Below are positions 34,879-45,178 of a stretch of DNA of 64,000 bases, in pieces. Within the stretch, counting starts at the first letter, position 1, and each line of letters opens with the position of its first letter. The position numbers were made by a program, and so were the translations under genes. Under the pieces are notes generated by a model. The model had not been told where the DNA came from. It saw only the letters and a program-made list of their open reading frames with translations, and ran no database searches. The stretch is from Labilithrix sp. GTDB taxonomy: Bacteria; Myxococcota_A; Polyangia; Polyangiales; Polyangiaceae. The DNA is taken from assembly GCA_019637155.1 (NCBI GenBank), contig JAHBWE010000008.1:1-64000 (forward strand), in the 5' to 3' direction.

Positions 34879-35196
34879 ATGAAACTGAAGCATGCGCTCG
34901 GGGTTGTCGCGCTGGTGGGGCTCGGGGCGGTCGGCGCCTGCGGCGACGAAGACCAGGACGACGGCGAGACCACGACGACGGGGCCGAACTGCCCGCTGCC
35001 CGGATCGGGCACGAGCGGCGCGACCGAGGGCAGCGGCGACAAGGACAACACGAACACGGGCCGCGAGCCTTGCACGACGGACGGCACGAGCGGCGGGCCG
35101 GGCGTCGGGGCGAGCGGGAGCGTCGGCGCGAGCGGCACCGTCGTCGGCTCGACCGGCGGCCCTACCCCCATCGGCTCGACCAGCGGACCGATGTGA
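34879..35196 (+). CDS. Small Gly/Ser/Thr-rich lipoprotein
   Basis: 105-residue lipoprotein with signal peptide and lipobox VGAC (Cys21). The mature part is a low-complexity stretch of Gly, Ser, Thr and Asp with two Cys (about 38 and 65), and no domain is recognised. Such proteins are common surface or spacer lipoproteins in myxobacteria. A GAGAGG ribosome binding site precedes the ATG. It is divergent from dabB, with no functional partner visible. Confidence 0.6.
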   Translation: MKLKHALGVVALVGLGAVGACGDEDQDDGETTTTGPNCPLPGSGTSGATEGSGDKDNTNTGREPCTTDGTSGGPGVGASGSVGASGTVVGSTGGPTPIGSTSGPM

Positions 35197-35269
35197 TCGC
35201 GAAGGCCGCGCCATGGAAACGAAAAAGGAGCGCCACCAGCGCCCCTCTCATTTCCAATCTATGCCAGAG

Positions 35270-35294
35270 CCGGGGGCTTGCGGCAAGCCCCCGG
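35270..35294. terminator. Perfect 11-bp stem-loop after small lipoprotein gene
   Basis: CCGGGGGCTTG-CGG-CAAGCCCCCGG, a perfect stem with a 3-base loop, 74 bp after the lipoprotein stop and just before the monooxygenase gene. It is followed by TCGTGCC, not a T-run, so it may act as a Rho-independent-like block or a REP element. Confidence 0.5.
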
Positions 35295-35330
35295 TCGTGC
35301 CGCAAAGTCACGCGCATGCGGAGGTCTGAG

Positions 35331-36796
<1,466 letters not shown>

Positions 36797-36800
<4 letters not shown>

Positions 36801-37309
36801 CGCCCGAGCACGCCCGCGTGATGGCACGCTACAACCGGTGGATGAACGACAAGCTCTACGCGACGGCGGAGAAGCTCGCCGACGCGGAGCGAAAGCAGGA
36901 TCGCGGCGCGTTCTTCGGATCGATCCACCGCACGCTGAACCACCTCCTCCTCGCCGACCGCGTGTGGCTCGGGCGCTTCACCGGCGCGGCGCTCGCGGAG
37001 GGAGAGATGGGACCGGGCGGGATCCGGACGCTCGATCAGGAGCTCTACGCCGATTTCGTCGAGCTCCGCCGCGAGCGCGCGAAGACCGACGACGAGCTCG
37101 ACGCGTACGTCGCGGCGCTGACGGCGGACAAGCTCGCCGGCCCCCTCTCCTTCGTCCGCCGCGGCAGCAGGAACGAGCTCCCGCTCTGGCACGCCGTCGC
37201 CCACCTGTTCAACCACCAGACCCACCACCGCGGCCAGGTGACGACCCTCCTCATGCAGGCGGGCCACGACCCCGGCGTGACGGACCTCGTCGCGATGCTC
37301 CGCGGCTGA
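36797..37309 (+). CDS. DinB-family metal-dependent hydrolase-like protein
   Basis: DinB/YfiT four-helix-bundle protein, 170 residues. Three His that form the metal site are visible: His49 in the RTLNHLLLAD helix, and His140 and His144 in NHQTHHRGQ. This superfamily includes mycothiol- and bacillithiol-dependent transferases and many damage-inducible proteins of unknown activity. It overlaps the upstream monooxygenase by 4 bp and so is translationally coupled to it. A role in thiol conjugation or detoxification of the hydroxylated product is a reasonable but untested idea. Confidence 0.88.
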
Positions 37310-37320
37310 GCGAGCTCGAG

Positions 37321-37326
37321 TACGGT
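37321..37326 (+). promoter_or_regulatory. -10-like box (TACGGT) for serine acetyltransferase
   Basis: Located 7 nt before the ATG at 37334, in the 24-bp gap after the DinB gene. It suggests independent leaderless initiation. Confidence 0.4.
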
Positions 37327-37333
37327 AACGACC

Positions 37334-38227
37334 ATGGCAACCGAGCCGAAACGTTTTCGCGAGCTGGAGTCGGCCATCGACGGCGTCGTCGCCAGCTACA
37401 CCGGCGCGCTCGAGATCGACAACCTGGAGAGCGCGGCGCTGCCGAGCAAGCGCCGGGTCATCGAGGCGCTCGAGCACCTGAAGTCCGCGCTCTTCGTGGG
37501 CTTCTACGCCACGCGCGCGCTCCACCGCGACAACCTCCGCCAGGCGATCGCCGAGCACCTCTACGCCGCGCATCACATCCTCGTCGACCAGATCGAGCGC
37601 GCGCTCTCCTACGACCACTGGATGAAGCGCACCGAGAAGCCGCTCGCGGCCGGCTCGGGCGAGGGCATCGTGCTCGCGCTCTTCAACGCCATCCCCGAGC
37701 TGCGCCGCCTCCTCAACGACGACGTGCGCGCCGCCTACGCCGGCGATCCCGCCGCGAAGAACGTGGAGGAGATCGTCTTCGCCTACCCGTCGCTCGAGGC
37801 GATCGTCGCTTACCGCATCGCGAACCGCCTCTACCGCGCCGGCGTCCCGATGGTCCCGCGCATCATCACCGAGCACGCCCACTCGCGCACCGGCGTCGAC
37901 ATCAGTCCCGGCGCGACGATCGGCGAGCACTTCTTCATCGACCACGGCACCGGCGTCGTCATCGGCGAGACCACGCTGATCGGCAATCACGTAAAGCTCT
38001 ATCAGGGCGTCACGCTCGGCGCGCTCAGCGTCCCGCGCCGCGACGATCAGAAGAAGCGCCACCCGACCCTGGAGGACGAAGTCACGATTTACGCCGGCGC
38101 GACGATCCTCGGCGGCGACACCGTGATCGGCAAAGGCTCGGTCATCGGCGGCAACGTGTGGCTCACGCACTCGGTCGCGCCGGGCTCGAAGGTCTTCGGC
38201 CGCCCGCGCGAAGAAGAGCCGGGGTAG
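37334..38227 (+). CDS. cysE: Serine O-acetyltransferase
   Basis: Makes O-acetylserine from serine and acetyl-CoA, the first step of cysteine synthesis. It has 297 residues: a helical N-domain (about 1-150) typical of the EpsC/CysE-long type, then a left-handed beta-helix of hexapeptide repeats. Signatures include AYRIANRLYRAGVP near 156, the catalytic FFIDHGTGVVIGETT (about 197-211), LYQGVTLGAL near 218 and the KRHPTLEDEVTIYAGATILGG block. Substrate-binding His residues at EHAHSRTGVDI are present. No cysK is adjacent. Confidence 0.92.
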   Translation: MATEPKRFRELESAIDGVVASYTGALEIDNLESAALPSKRRVIEALEHLKSALFVGFYATRALHRDNLRQAIAEHLYAAHHILVDQIERALSYDHWMKRTEKPLAAGSGEGIVLALFNAIPELRRLLNDDVRAAYAGDPAAKNVEEIVFAYPSLEAIVAYRIANRLYRAGVPMVPRIITEHAHSRTGVDISPGATIGEHFFIDHGTGVVIGETTLIGNHVKLYQGVTLGALSVPRRDDQKKRHPTLEDEVTIYAGATILGGDTVIGKGSVIGGNVWLTHSVAPGSKVFGRPREEEPG

Positions 38228-38256
38228 CGTCCGGCGACGGCGACGGCGACCGCGCG

Positions 38257-39870
38257 TCACAGGCGGCCGCGCTCGCGCAAGGCGTCCTCGAGGACGACGG
38301 CGGCGTCGGTGTCACCGTCGCGGGCGCGGCGCGCGAGGTCGGCGAGCGTGGGATCGTCGTCCTGGCAGGCGGCGAGGAGGACGCTCGCGTGGATCTCCGC
38401 CGCGCGCTCGCGAATGCGAACGATCGCGGCCCGCACGAACGAGGCGTGCGGCCCGTGGAGGCGCCGCTCCAGCACCGGGATCGCCCGCGTGTCGCCGCAC
38501 TGCGCGAGCGCGGTGCAGACGAGCGGCGCGGAGTCCCCAACGTCGTGATCGTCGAGCGCCGCGACGAGCGCCGTCGTCGCGGCAGGGTGGCCGGTCTCGC
38601 CGAGGGCGTAGAGCGCATGGCGCTTCTGGAGGCGATCGGTCGCCTCCGCCGCCCGCTGCGAGAGCATCGCGACCGCGTCCGCGCGCGCGTCGTTCGAGGG
38701 ATCGCGCGCGATCGCGACGTACAGCGCGCGGCCGCCGTCGTGCAGGTTCGCAGCGAGGTCCATCCACCGCGGATCGCGCAGCGCGCCCGGTGCTTCGACG
38801 ACGACATCGTACCAGCATGCGTCGACGAAGCCGTCACCGGACGCGGACACGAGGAGCGCGTAGACGTCCGCCGCGGCGGCCTTCGCCAGCGCGGCCCTCC
38901 GCACCTCGGGACCGAGGCGAGGAGCGCGCTCGATCACCGCGCGCGCCGCGATCGGCCCGCGCGCCATCAACGCCTCCGCCGCGTCGCGATGGCACGCGGT
39001 CAGCCGACGGTCGTCGAGGAGCGCGAGGAGCGCGTCCGTCTCCGTCGCGAGGTCGAGCACGCGCCGCACGGCCGCCGCCGCGGTGTCGGGCAGACCTCCA
39101 CGCCGCTCGATCGCGACGAGGAGCGGGATCGCGAACGAGGGCGGAACGTACGGGATCGCGCGCGGCAGGAGCACGTCGAGCCGTGCGTCCTCGAGCGCGT
39201 CCTGTGTCTCCTCCGCGATCGACGAGACGAGCGCCGCGACGAGCCGCGTCTCGCCGCCGCCGAGATCGGGGCAGCCGACGCGAGCCCACGAGGCGAACGC
39301 GGTGAGCGCACCGACGTGCGCGCCGCCCGCGATCCAACGACGAAGCAGCGCCTCGCTCCCGCGCTCGGACCCGAGCCGGCGCAGCACCTCCGCCGCCGCA
39401 GGCTGCTCCGCCGGCAGACGCGCATCGTCGAGCACGGCGAGGAGCAACCCCGCGAGCGCCTCACGCCGCGCGGGATGATCGTCGAGCCTCGCCGCGTGCG
39501 CCGTCGTGGGCGCGAGCACCTCGAGCGCGGCGAGCCGCTCGCGTGCGCCGTCCGCGTCGAGGGCGGGGAGCTCACGGCGCAGGTCTTCGTAGAGCTCCGC
39601 GAGCACGGCGGGCGTGAGCCGCTCCGGCACGAGCGTCAGCGTCCGGTCGGCGGCGATCCTCAGCGCGGTGGCGGCGTCGGCGACCCAGCACAGGCTCCGC
39701 CCGATCGGCCGACGCGACGCCGCGCGCGCCGCGTCGAGGACCTCCAGCAACACCGCGCGCGCACGCGCCGCGTCCACCGCCACGAGCCTCTTCGCCGCCG
39801 ACTCACGCTTCTTCGCCGTCCCTTCGCGCAGGTCCCTGAACCATGCCTCGATCGTCTTCGCGCTCGCCAT
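38257..39870 (-). CDS. HEAT-repeat-like helical scaffold protein
   Basis: 537-residue all-helical protein with repeated 30-40-residue helical pairs. Characteristic segments are RESAAKRLVAVD at the N-terminus, ALYALGETGHPAATTALVAALDD near 425 and LVCTALAQCGDTRAIPVLERRL near 455, which are textbook HEAT-type repeats. There is no signal peptide or catalytic motif, so it is probably a protein-protein interaction scaffold in the cytosol. It lies 6 bp downstream of the frameshifted membrane-protein gene, in the operon that starts with the YdiJ-like gene. Confidence 0.75.
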   Translation of the reverse strand: MASAKTIEAWFRDLREGTAKKRESAAKRLVAVDAARARAVLLEVLDAARAASRRPIGRSLCWVADAATALRIAADRTLTLVPERLTPAVLAELYEDLRRELPALDADGARERLAALEVLAPTTAHAARLDDHPARREALAGLLLAVLDDARLPAEQPAAAEVLRRLGSERGSEALLRRWIAGGAHVGALTAFASWARVGCPDLGGGETRLVAALVSSIAEETQDALEDARLDVLLPRAIPYVPPSFAIPLLVAIERRGGLPDTAAAAVRRVLDLATETDALLALLDDRRLTACHRDAAEALMARGPIAARAVIERAPRLGPEVRRAALAKAAAADVYALLVSASGDGFVDACWYDVVVEAPGALRDPRWMDLAANLHDGGRALYVAIARDPSNDARADAVAMLSQRAAEATDRLQKRHALYALGETGHPAATTALVAALDDHDVGDSAPLVCTALAQCGDTRAIPVLERRLHGPHASFVRAAIVRIRERAAEIHASVLLAACQDDDPTLADLARRARDGDTDAAVVLEDALRERGRL

Positions 39871-39876
39871 CGTCTT

Positions 39877-40988
39877 CTAATCGTCGCGCGCGCGGAACAT
39901 CGAGCCAACCTCCTCGAGCTCCGCGGCGGCGGCGGTCGCGTCGTCGACCGTCACGGCCGCGATCCGCACGCGGACGTCCTCGTCCGAGGTCGCACCTGCG
40001 ATGCGCTCCGGCGACTCCCGATCGCGTACCCGGAGGACGCGGGCCGCGGCGAGCCGGACGTCGATCGGCGCGTGCGCGTCCGCGACGGTCTCGAAGAGGA
40101 GCTCCCGTGGCGCCGACTCGCCGCGATAGCCCTCGCCGCGATCGAGCGCGTCGATCCGACCGAGCCACGCGGTGACGCTCTCGTCGCGTCGAGCGAAGAG
40201 GTCGACCCTCACCCGCGGCGGCGCAGGCGCGACGGTCAGACGTTCCTTGAGGTGGCGCCGGACGTGCCGCTCGATCGGCGATCGATCGAGCCGGCGCGCG
40301 GCCCCCATCGCGCGGGTCACGCCCCAGCGCAGCTCCATCGGCGCGCGCGTACGAAGCACCACGAGGACGGCGAGGAGCAGCGAGAGGAACCCACCGATGA
40401 ACCACAGGCCCTCGATCCTCGCGTCGCTCGCGTAGTAGTAGAGCGGGAACAAGAGCGCGTAGACGACGGCGACGAGGGAGAACATCGCGACCGCGAGGAC
40501 CGGCGACTGGCGCGGCAGCGTCAACGCGAGATCGCCGTCCGCGGGGAAGCGCCTTCGCAGCGCGGTCGCGATCCGGCGCGCGTCGTCGAGCGAGTCGACC
40601 TCGAGGAAGGTCGTCGTCGCGCCGGTGCACCGCGACGCTGAAGCCGTGGCCGTCGGGCGCGACGCTGAGCCCCGTCACCTCTCCCGCGCGCAGCGTCGTC
40701 GTGCCGGCGCGAACGAGCCCGTCCTCGAGCGTCAGCTTCGACGATCGCGCGCGGCGGAGGAGCAGAAGAAATGGAACGAGCGCGGCGACGACGAAGGCGA
40801 CGCTCGTGGCGACGAGCATCGCGTCCGAGATCGCCCGCGCGTGACGGTAGGCGAGCGTGGAGTCGTGAATCGACTCCGGGATCCACCAGTCGGGCAACGT
40901 CCCGACCGAGACGAGCCCGGCGAGCGCCGTCCCCACGATCGACGCGACGAGCGGGACGACGTGCCGTCGAGCGATCACGCGCGCGCGC
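39877..40988 (-). pseudogene. Frameshifted membrane protein, paralogue of the gene at 7755-8993
   Basis: Reading from the ATG at 40988, a transmembrane hairpin (about residues 12-80) and a PH-like strand set run to GHGFSVAVH. The coding frame then shifts at about 40610-40630, and from there the other frame carries on smoothly: TTTFLEVDS, a second membrane hairpin from about 40500 to 40350, and the helical tail with TAWLGRIDAL and VRLAAARVLRV. The tail aligns with the intact paralogue. One indel explains the break, so this is either a pseudogene or a sequencing error. The start overlaps the end of the YdiJ-like gene. Confidence 0.75.
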
Positions 40989-43900
40989 ATGGAGTCGTCG
41001 CGGAGAGGTGGGCGAGGAGCACCTCGGCCGGGTGCCGCGGCGCGATCTTCCCGAAGCGGTGGGCCTGGCTCCGGCACGAATACCCGGTCGCGAGGACGAG
41101 CGAGGGATCGTCGCCCATCCAGCGCTCCCACGAGAGCTCCCAGATCCCCTTCGACTCGTCGCGGTGGACGCGCTCGTGGCCGAACGCGCCGCTCATCCCG
41201 CAACATCCGGTCGCGACGAGCTCGAGGCCGAGCCCGAGCCGCGCGAAGACCTCGGCCCACTGCTTCTGCGAGGCCGGCGCGAGCGTCTTCTCGGTGCAGT
41301 GACCGAACAGCCGATAGCGCGGTCCCCTCGCCTTCGTCGCGCCGGCGTCCTTCGGGACGATACGCACGAGCAGCTCCTGGAGGAGCGAGACCTCGAAGCC
41401 GAGGTCCTTCCCGAGCGCGTGGCGGTACTCGTCGCGGTAGGTCAGCCCCACCGCCGGCTCGATCGCGACGAGCGTCGCGCCCGACGCCGCGAGCTCGCGG
41501 AGGAGGCCGGCCGTCTTCCGCGCGCGCCGCTCGAACGCGCGGAGGAACCCCTTCACGTGGAGGCCCTTCCCGTTCGGCTCGTACGGCGCGACGTGCACCT
41601 CGCAGCCGAGGCGCGTGAGCAGCTCCCGCACCGTGAGCACCAGCTCCGGCTCGTAGAAGCTGGTGAACGCGTCCTGCACCAACACGACGCGCTCCTTCTT
41701 CGACGCCGCGATCTCGCCACCTGCGAGGACCGGGATCCCGCGATCGCGGAGGAGCGCACGAAGCGGGCGGCGCGCGAGGAGCGGCGTGTCGACGAGGCCG
41801 GAGAGGCGGCCGAAGACGCGCTGGAAGAGCGACGAGCGGAGGAAGAAGTTGAAGAGCCACGGCGCGAAGGCCATCACCGCGAGCGCGCCCTCGAGCCCGG
41901 CGACGAGGTGATCGCGGACCGGGCGGAGGTAGCGCGTGTGGTAGCTCTGCAGGAACTCGCTGCGGAACGCGGGGACGTCGACCTTCACCGGGCACTGCGT
42001 CGCGCACGCCTTGCACGCGAGGCACCCCTGCATCGCGCGGTTCACCTCGTGCGAGTAGTCGAAGCGCCCGAAGCTCTTCGCGAGGGTGTGGACCGCGCGG
42101 AGCGGCGTCGCGAGCGCGGTCGCGACGGCGCCGGGCGCAGGGTCGACGCCGGGGAGCGGTCCCTTCGCGTTCGAGAGCTGGCGCAGCCACTCGCGCATGA
42201 CGCCGGCGCGCCCCTTCGGGGTGTGGATCCGGTCGCGCGTGACCTTCGACGAAGGGCACATCACGTGGTCGGGGTCCCAGTGGAAGCACTGCCCGTTGCC
42301 GTTGCAGTCGATCGCGAGCGCGAACGCGTCCTGCGCCGCGCGCGCGATCTGCCGGTCCTGCTGGCCGCGCGTGGGTTGATCGATCGTCGCGAGGTGGCGC
42401 CGCTTCCCCGGCGGCGTCGCGATCTTCCCGGGGTTCAAGCGCTCGCTCGGGTCGAAGAGCCCCTTCACCGCCTCGACGTGGACGAACAGCTCGCCGAAGT
42501 GGAGCGGGCTGTACTCCGAGCGAAAGCCCTTGCCGTGCTCTCCCCAGATGACGCCGCCGTACTTCGTGCATAGCGCAGCGACCTGATCGGAGATGCGCCG
42601 GACGCGCGCCTCGTCCTCGGGATCGCGGAGGTCGAGCGCGGGCCGCACGTGGAGGCAGCCGACGTCGACGTGACCGAACATCCCGTAGGTGAGGCCTTCG
42701 CCGTCGAGGACGGCGCGGAACTCGGCGACGTAGGCGGCGAGCTTCTCCGGCGGCACGACCGTGTCCTCGACGAAGGGCACCGGCTTCCGCCTCCCCTTCG
42801 TGTTGCCGAGGAGCCCGACCCCCTTCGCGCGGAGCTGCCACAGCGCGTTCCGGTCGGCGTCGCTCTTCGCGACCGACCACTCCATCGGCCAGCCTGGCTC
42901 GCCGCGATGCTGCTCGCACGCCGCGACGAGGTCGGCCATCTTCGCCTCGACGGCGGCCGCGTCGTTGCCCTCGAACTCGACGAGGTTGATCGCGGCCGTC
43001 TTGGGGAACGGCGCCGGCCGCGACGGGAGGTAGGCCGCGACGGCGGGGAAGATCACGTCCTCGCGCGCGAGGTCCATCACGCGCTCGTCGACGGTCTCGA
43101 TCGACGACGGATCGCGCGCGATGACGATCTCGGCGGACGAGAGCGCGGCGTCGAAGCTGGGGAACTCGAGGACGGCGAGGCGGCGCGCGGTCGGGACGGG
43201 CACGACGCCGAGCCACGCGCGGGTGACGATCCCGAGCGTGCCTTCGGCGCCGGTGATGACCCACTTGAGGTCGAACGTATCGGTCTCGGGATCGTACGCG
43301 CGCTCGAGGTTGTAGCCGGTGAGGAAGCGATGGAGCCGCGGGAGCTTCTCGACGAAGTCGCCGCGCACGCGCATCGCGAGCTCGAGGACGGCGCGCGGGA
43401 TCCGCTCCGCGAGCGGCGCGTCCGCGTCCCACGCCGGCAGCGCGAGGGCCTCGTCCCGCTTCATCGGCCGCGTGCGGAGCACGGAGCCGTCGGAGAGCAC
43501 GACCTCCAGCGCGGAGACGTGCTGCGAGGTCTTGCCGTACACGCGCGAGCCCTGACCGCAGGCGTCGGTGGAGATCATCCCGCCGATCGTCGCGCGCGAG
43601 CTCGGCGAGAGGTTCGGCGCGAAGAACACCCCGTCGGGCGCGAGCGCGGCGTTGAGCTGATCGAGGACGACGCCCGGTTCGACCTCGACGACGTCCCCGT
43701 CGCGCGCGCCGATGCGGGTCATGTGCCGCCCGACGTCGACGACGATCCCGCTCGTGAGCGACTGCCCGTTCGTCCCGGTCCCTCCCCCGCGCGCGGTGAG
43801 CTTCAGTTCCCGGTACGCCTCGCCCGCCGCGGCGCGCATGAGCGTCGCGACGTCCTCCGTCGTCCGCGGGTAGACGATGGCCTGCGGGAGGATCTGGTAG

Positions 43901-44040
43901 ATGGAGTTGTCCGTCGCCCCGACGACGCGCGTCGCGAGATCGTCCGCGCAGTCCCCGCCGAACCCACCCCGCCGGATCTCCTCCAGGAACGCGAGCGTCC
44001 TCGCCGAAGCGGGCTCGAGCTCCGTCAAACGCGGGATCAC
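40975..44040 (-). CDS. ydiJ: YdiJ-like FAD/4Fe-4S oxidoreductase (D-2-hydroxyacid dehydrogenase type)
   Basis: 1,021 residues, close to E. coli YdiJ (1,018), a D-2-hydroxyglutarate dehydrogenase-type flavoprotein. The N-terminal FAD-binding domain (about 60-270) has GGGTGTNGQSLTSG and an FAPNLSPSSRATIGG loop, followed by the FAD-linked oxidase C-terminal domain (about 270-560). The Fe-S part has CNGNGQC near 585 and CLACKACATQCPVKVD near 680, and a CCG-type motif (GCCGMSG) lies near 955. GTG 44040 was chosen since family members begin with MIPxL/I and a TAAGAG box lies 7 nt upstream; an extension to 44070 is possible. It probably feeds electrons to the respiratory chain. Confidence 0.9.
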   Translation of the reverse strand: MIPRLTELEPASARTLAFLEEIRRGGFGGDCADDLATRVVGATDNSIYQILPQAIVYPRTTEDVATLMRAAAGEAYRELKLTARGGGTGTNGQSLTSGIVVDVGRHMTRIGARDGDVVEVEPGVVLDQLNAALAPDGVFFAPNLSPSSRATIGGMISTDACGQGSRVYGKTSQHVSALEVVLSDGSVLRTRPMKRDEALALPAWDADAPLAERIPRAVLELAMRVRGDFVEKLPRLHRFLTGYNLERAYDPETDTFDLKWVITGAEGTLGIVTRAWLGVVPVPTARRLAVLEFPSFDAALSSAEIVIARDPSSIETVDERVMDLAREDVIFPAVAAYLPSRPAPFPKTAAINLVEFEGNDAAAVEAKMADLVAACEQHRGEPGWPMEWSVAKSDADRNALWQLRAKGVGLLGNTKGRRKPVPFVEDTVVPPEKLAAYVAEFRAVLDGEGLTYGMFGHVDVGCLHVRPALDLRDPEDEARVRRISDQVAALCTKYGGVIWGEHGKGFRSEYSPLHFGELFVHVEAVKGLFDPSERLNPGKIATPPGKRRHLATIDQPTRGQQDRQIARAAQDAFALAIDCNGNGQCFHWDPDHVMCPSSKVTRDRIHTPKGRAGVMREWLRQLSNAKGPLPGVDPAPGAVATALATPLRAVHTLAKSFGRFDYSHEVNRAMQGCLACKACATQCPVKVDVPAFRSEFLQSYHTRYLRPVRDHLVAGLEGALAVMAFAPWLFNFFLRSSLFQRVFGRLSGLVDTPLLARRPLRALLRDRGIPVLAGGEIAASKKERVVLVQDAFTSFYEPELVLTVRELLTRLGCEVHVAPYEPNGKGLHVKGFLRAFERRARKTAGLLRELAASGATLVAIEPAVGLTYRDEYRHALGKDLGFEVSLLQELLVRIVPKDAGATKARGPRYRLFGHCTEKTLAPASQKQWAEVFARLGLGLELVATGCCGMSGAFGHERVHRDESKGIWELSWERWMGDDPSLVLATGYSCRSQAHRFGKIAPRHPAEVLLAHLSATTPCARA

Positions 44041-44179
44041 GCGCCGTCTCTTACCACACGAAGCCTCCACCTCGCCTGGCGCGCAGCGCGCTCAGTCGAA
44101 GTCGCGCATCCTGGCGAGGCGGAGGGTCTTGGTGAGCGCCTTCACCGAAGCGGGCAAGACGCGATCGCACGGCGTCAGG

Positions 44180-45151
44180 TTACGGGAGCCCCCACTTGGA
44201 GCGAAGGCCCTTCTCGAGCGCGACGACCGCGGCGTCGGGGCGGCTCTCGTTCCAGTACACGAGCTCGCCGAGCGCGCCGTCGAAGTAGTTGTTCTCGCCG
44301 CCGGTGCGGCCGACGTTGACGGGTTGGCCGTTGCCGCCGCCGCCGGAGAAAGAGCCCGGGATCGTCTCCCTCTTCACGAGGGCGCCGTTGACGCGGAGCT
44401 CGAGCGTCGCCCCCGCGCGCCGCGCGGTCACCACGATCGGGCCCACGACGCGCGCGGTCGTGACGGCGGAGACCGATCGCGTCGCGTCGACGCCGCCCTC
44501 GGTGCCGAACTGCAAGCTGATGCCGAGGCGATCGGTCCGGACGAGGTCCGTGCCGCCGGGCGCGGCGGCGAAGGCGAAGTTTGCCCCGAGCTGAGGGCCC
44601 TTGAAGTGGGGCGCGGCCGGCTCGTTGCGCTGGAACACGATCCCGGACGCCTCGGTCAGCGGCGTCTTCGTGCCCGCGTAGCGCATGACGGCGACGAGCG
44701 TGAAGTTGCCGGACGCGGAGTCCAACGACGCGGCGGCGGCGGCGGGGAGCGTGAACCCGTGACGCTCGAAGACCACGGCCGGACGCCCGCCGAGCGCGGC
44801 GGGACAATAGACGCCGCCCGAGCTCGTCGCGCCGAAGGACGCGAGCGTGGGTCGTGACGGCGCGGCCTGCACCTGCGGCCATTCGGCGATCGCGCGCGCG
44901 GCGCCGCCGAGCTTGCACGCGTCGACGTGCAGCTGAGGCGCCCCGTACTCGGTCGTGGGATCGGCCCCGCACGCGGCCGGCGGCGTCGTCCCGCACAGGC
45001 GATCGAGCTCCGACGTCCCGGAGGTCCCCGACGTCGCGGACCCCACCGGCGCCCCCGCGGCGGGATTGGGGCTCCGCTTGTCGCACGCGACGACGAACGT
45101 CGCGCACGCGCCCATGACCACCAGCCCGCGGAAACGTCCTGCCCCGATCAT
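44180..45151 (-). CDS. Lipoprotein with LamG/concanavalin A-like domain
   Basis: Exported lipoprotein, 323 residues. The signal peptide ends with lipobox VVAC (about Cys23), and an ATG at residue 13 is an alternative start. A low-complexity Gly/Ser/Thr linker is followed by a beta-sandwich of LamG/Laminin_G_3 type (about 115-320): FTLVAVMRYAG strand, LELRVNGALVKRE strand, INVGR-like segment and YFDGALGELVYWN. LamG domains bind glycans or proteins at the cell surface. Four Cys in the N-terminal part could form disulfides. It is divergent from the LRR gene, 27 bp between starts. Confidence 0.75.
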   Translation of the reverse strand: MIGAGRFRGLVVMGACATFVVACDKRSPNPAAGAPVGSATSGTSGTSELDRLCGTTPPAACGADPTTEYGAPQLHVDACKLGGAARAIAEWPQVQAAPSRPTLASFGATSSGGVYCPAALGGRPAVVFERHGFTLPAAAAASLDSASGNFTLVAVMRYAGTKTPLTEASGIVFQRNEPAAPHFKGPQLGANFAFAAAPGGTDLVRTDRLGISLQFGTEGGVDATRSVSAVTTARVVGPIVVTARRAGATLELRVNGALVKRETIPGSFSGGGGNGQPVNVGRTGGENNYFDGALGELVYWNESRPDAAVVALEKGLRSKWGLP

Positions 45152-45166
45152 CTCGGCATCCTCGCC

Positions 45167-45172
45167 TAGGAT
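45167..45172 (+). promoter_or_regulatory. -10-like box (TAGGAT) for LRR protein
   Basis: TAGGAT ends 6 nt before the ATG at 45179, in a 27-bp divergent gap that must also carry the lipoprotein promoter. Confidence 0.45.
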
Positions 45173-45178
45173 GCGGCC

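Noticed and set aside
39803-43432. A 1,209-codon minus-strand frame across the oxidoreductase gene
   Set aside because: Most of it is a shadow of the YdiJ-like gene in another frame; only its short segment near 40640-40988 is real, as the start of the frameshifted membrane protein.
44041-44070. Earlier GTG start for the YdiJ-like protein
   Set aside because: It would add ten residues not expected in the family, which begins MIPxL/I, and would place the TAAGAG box inside the coding region.
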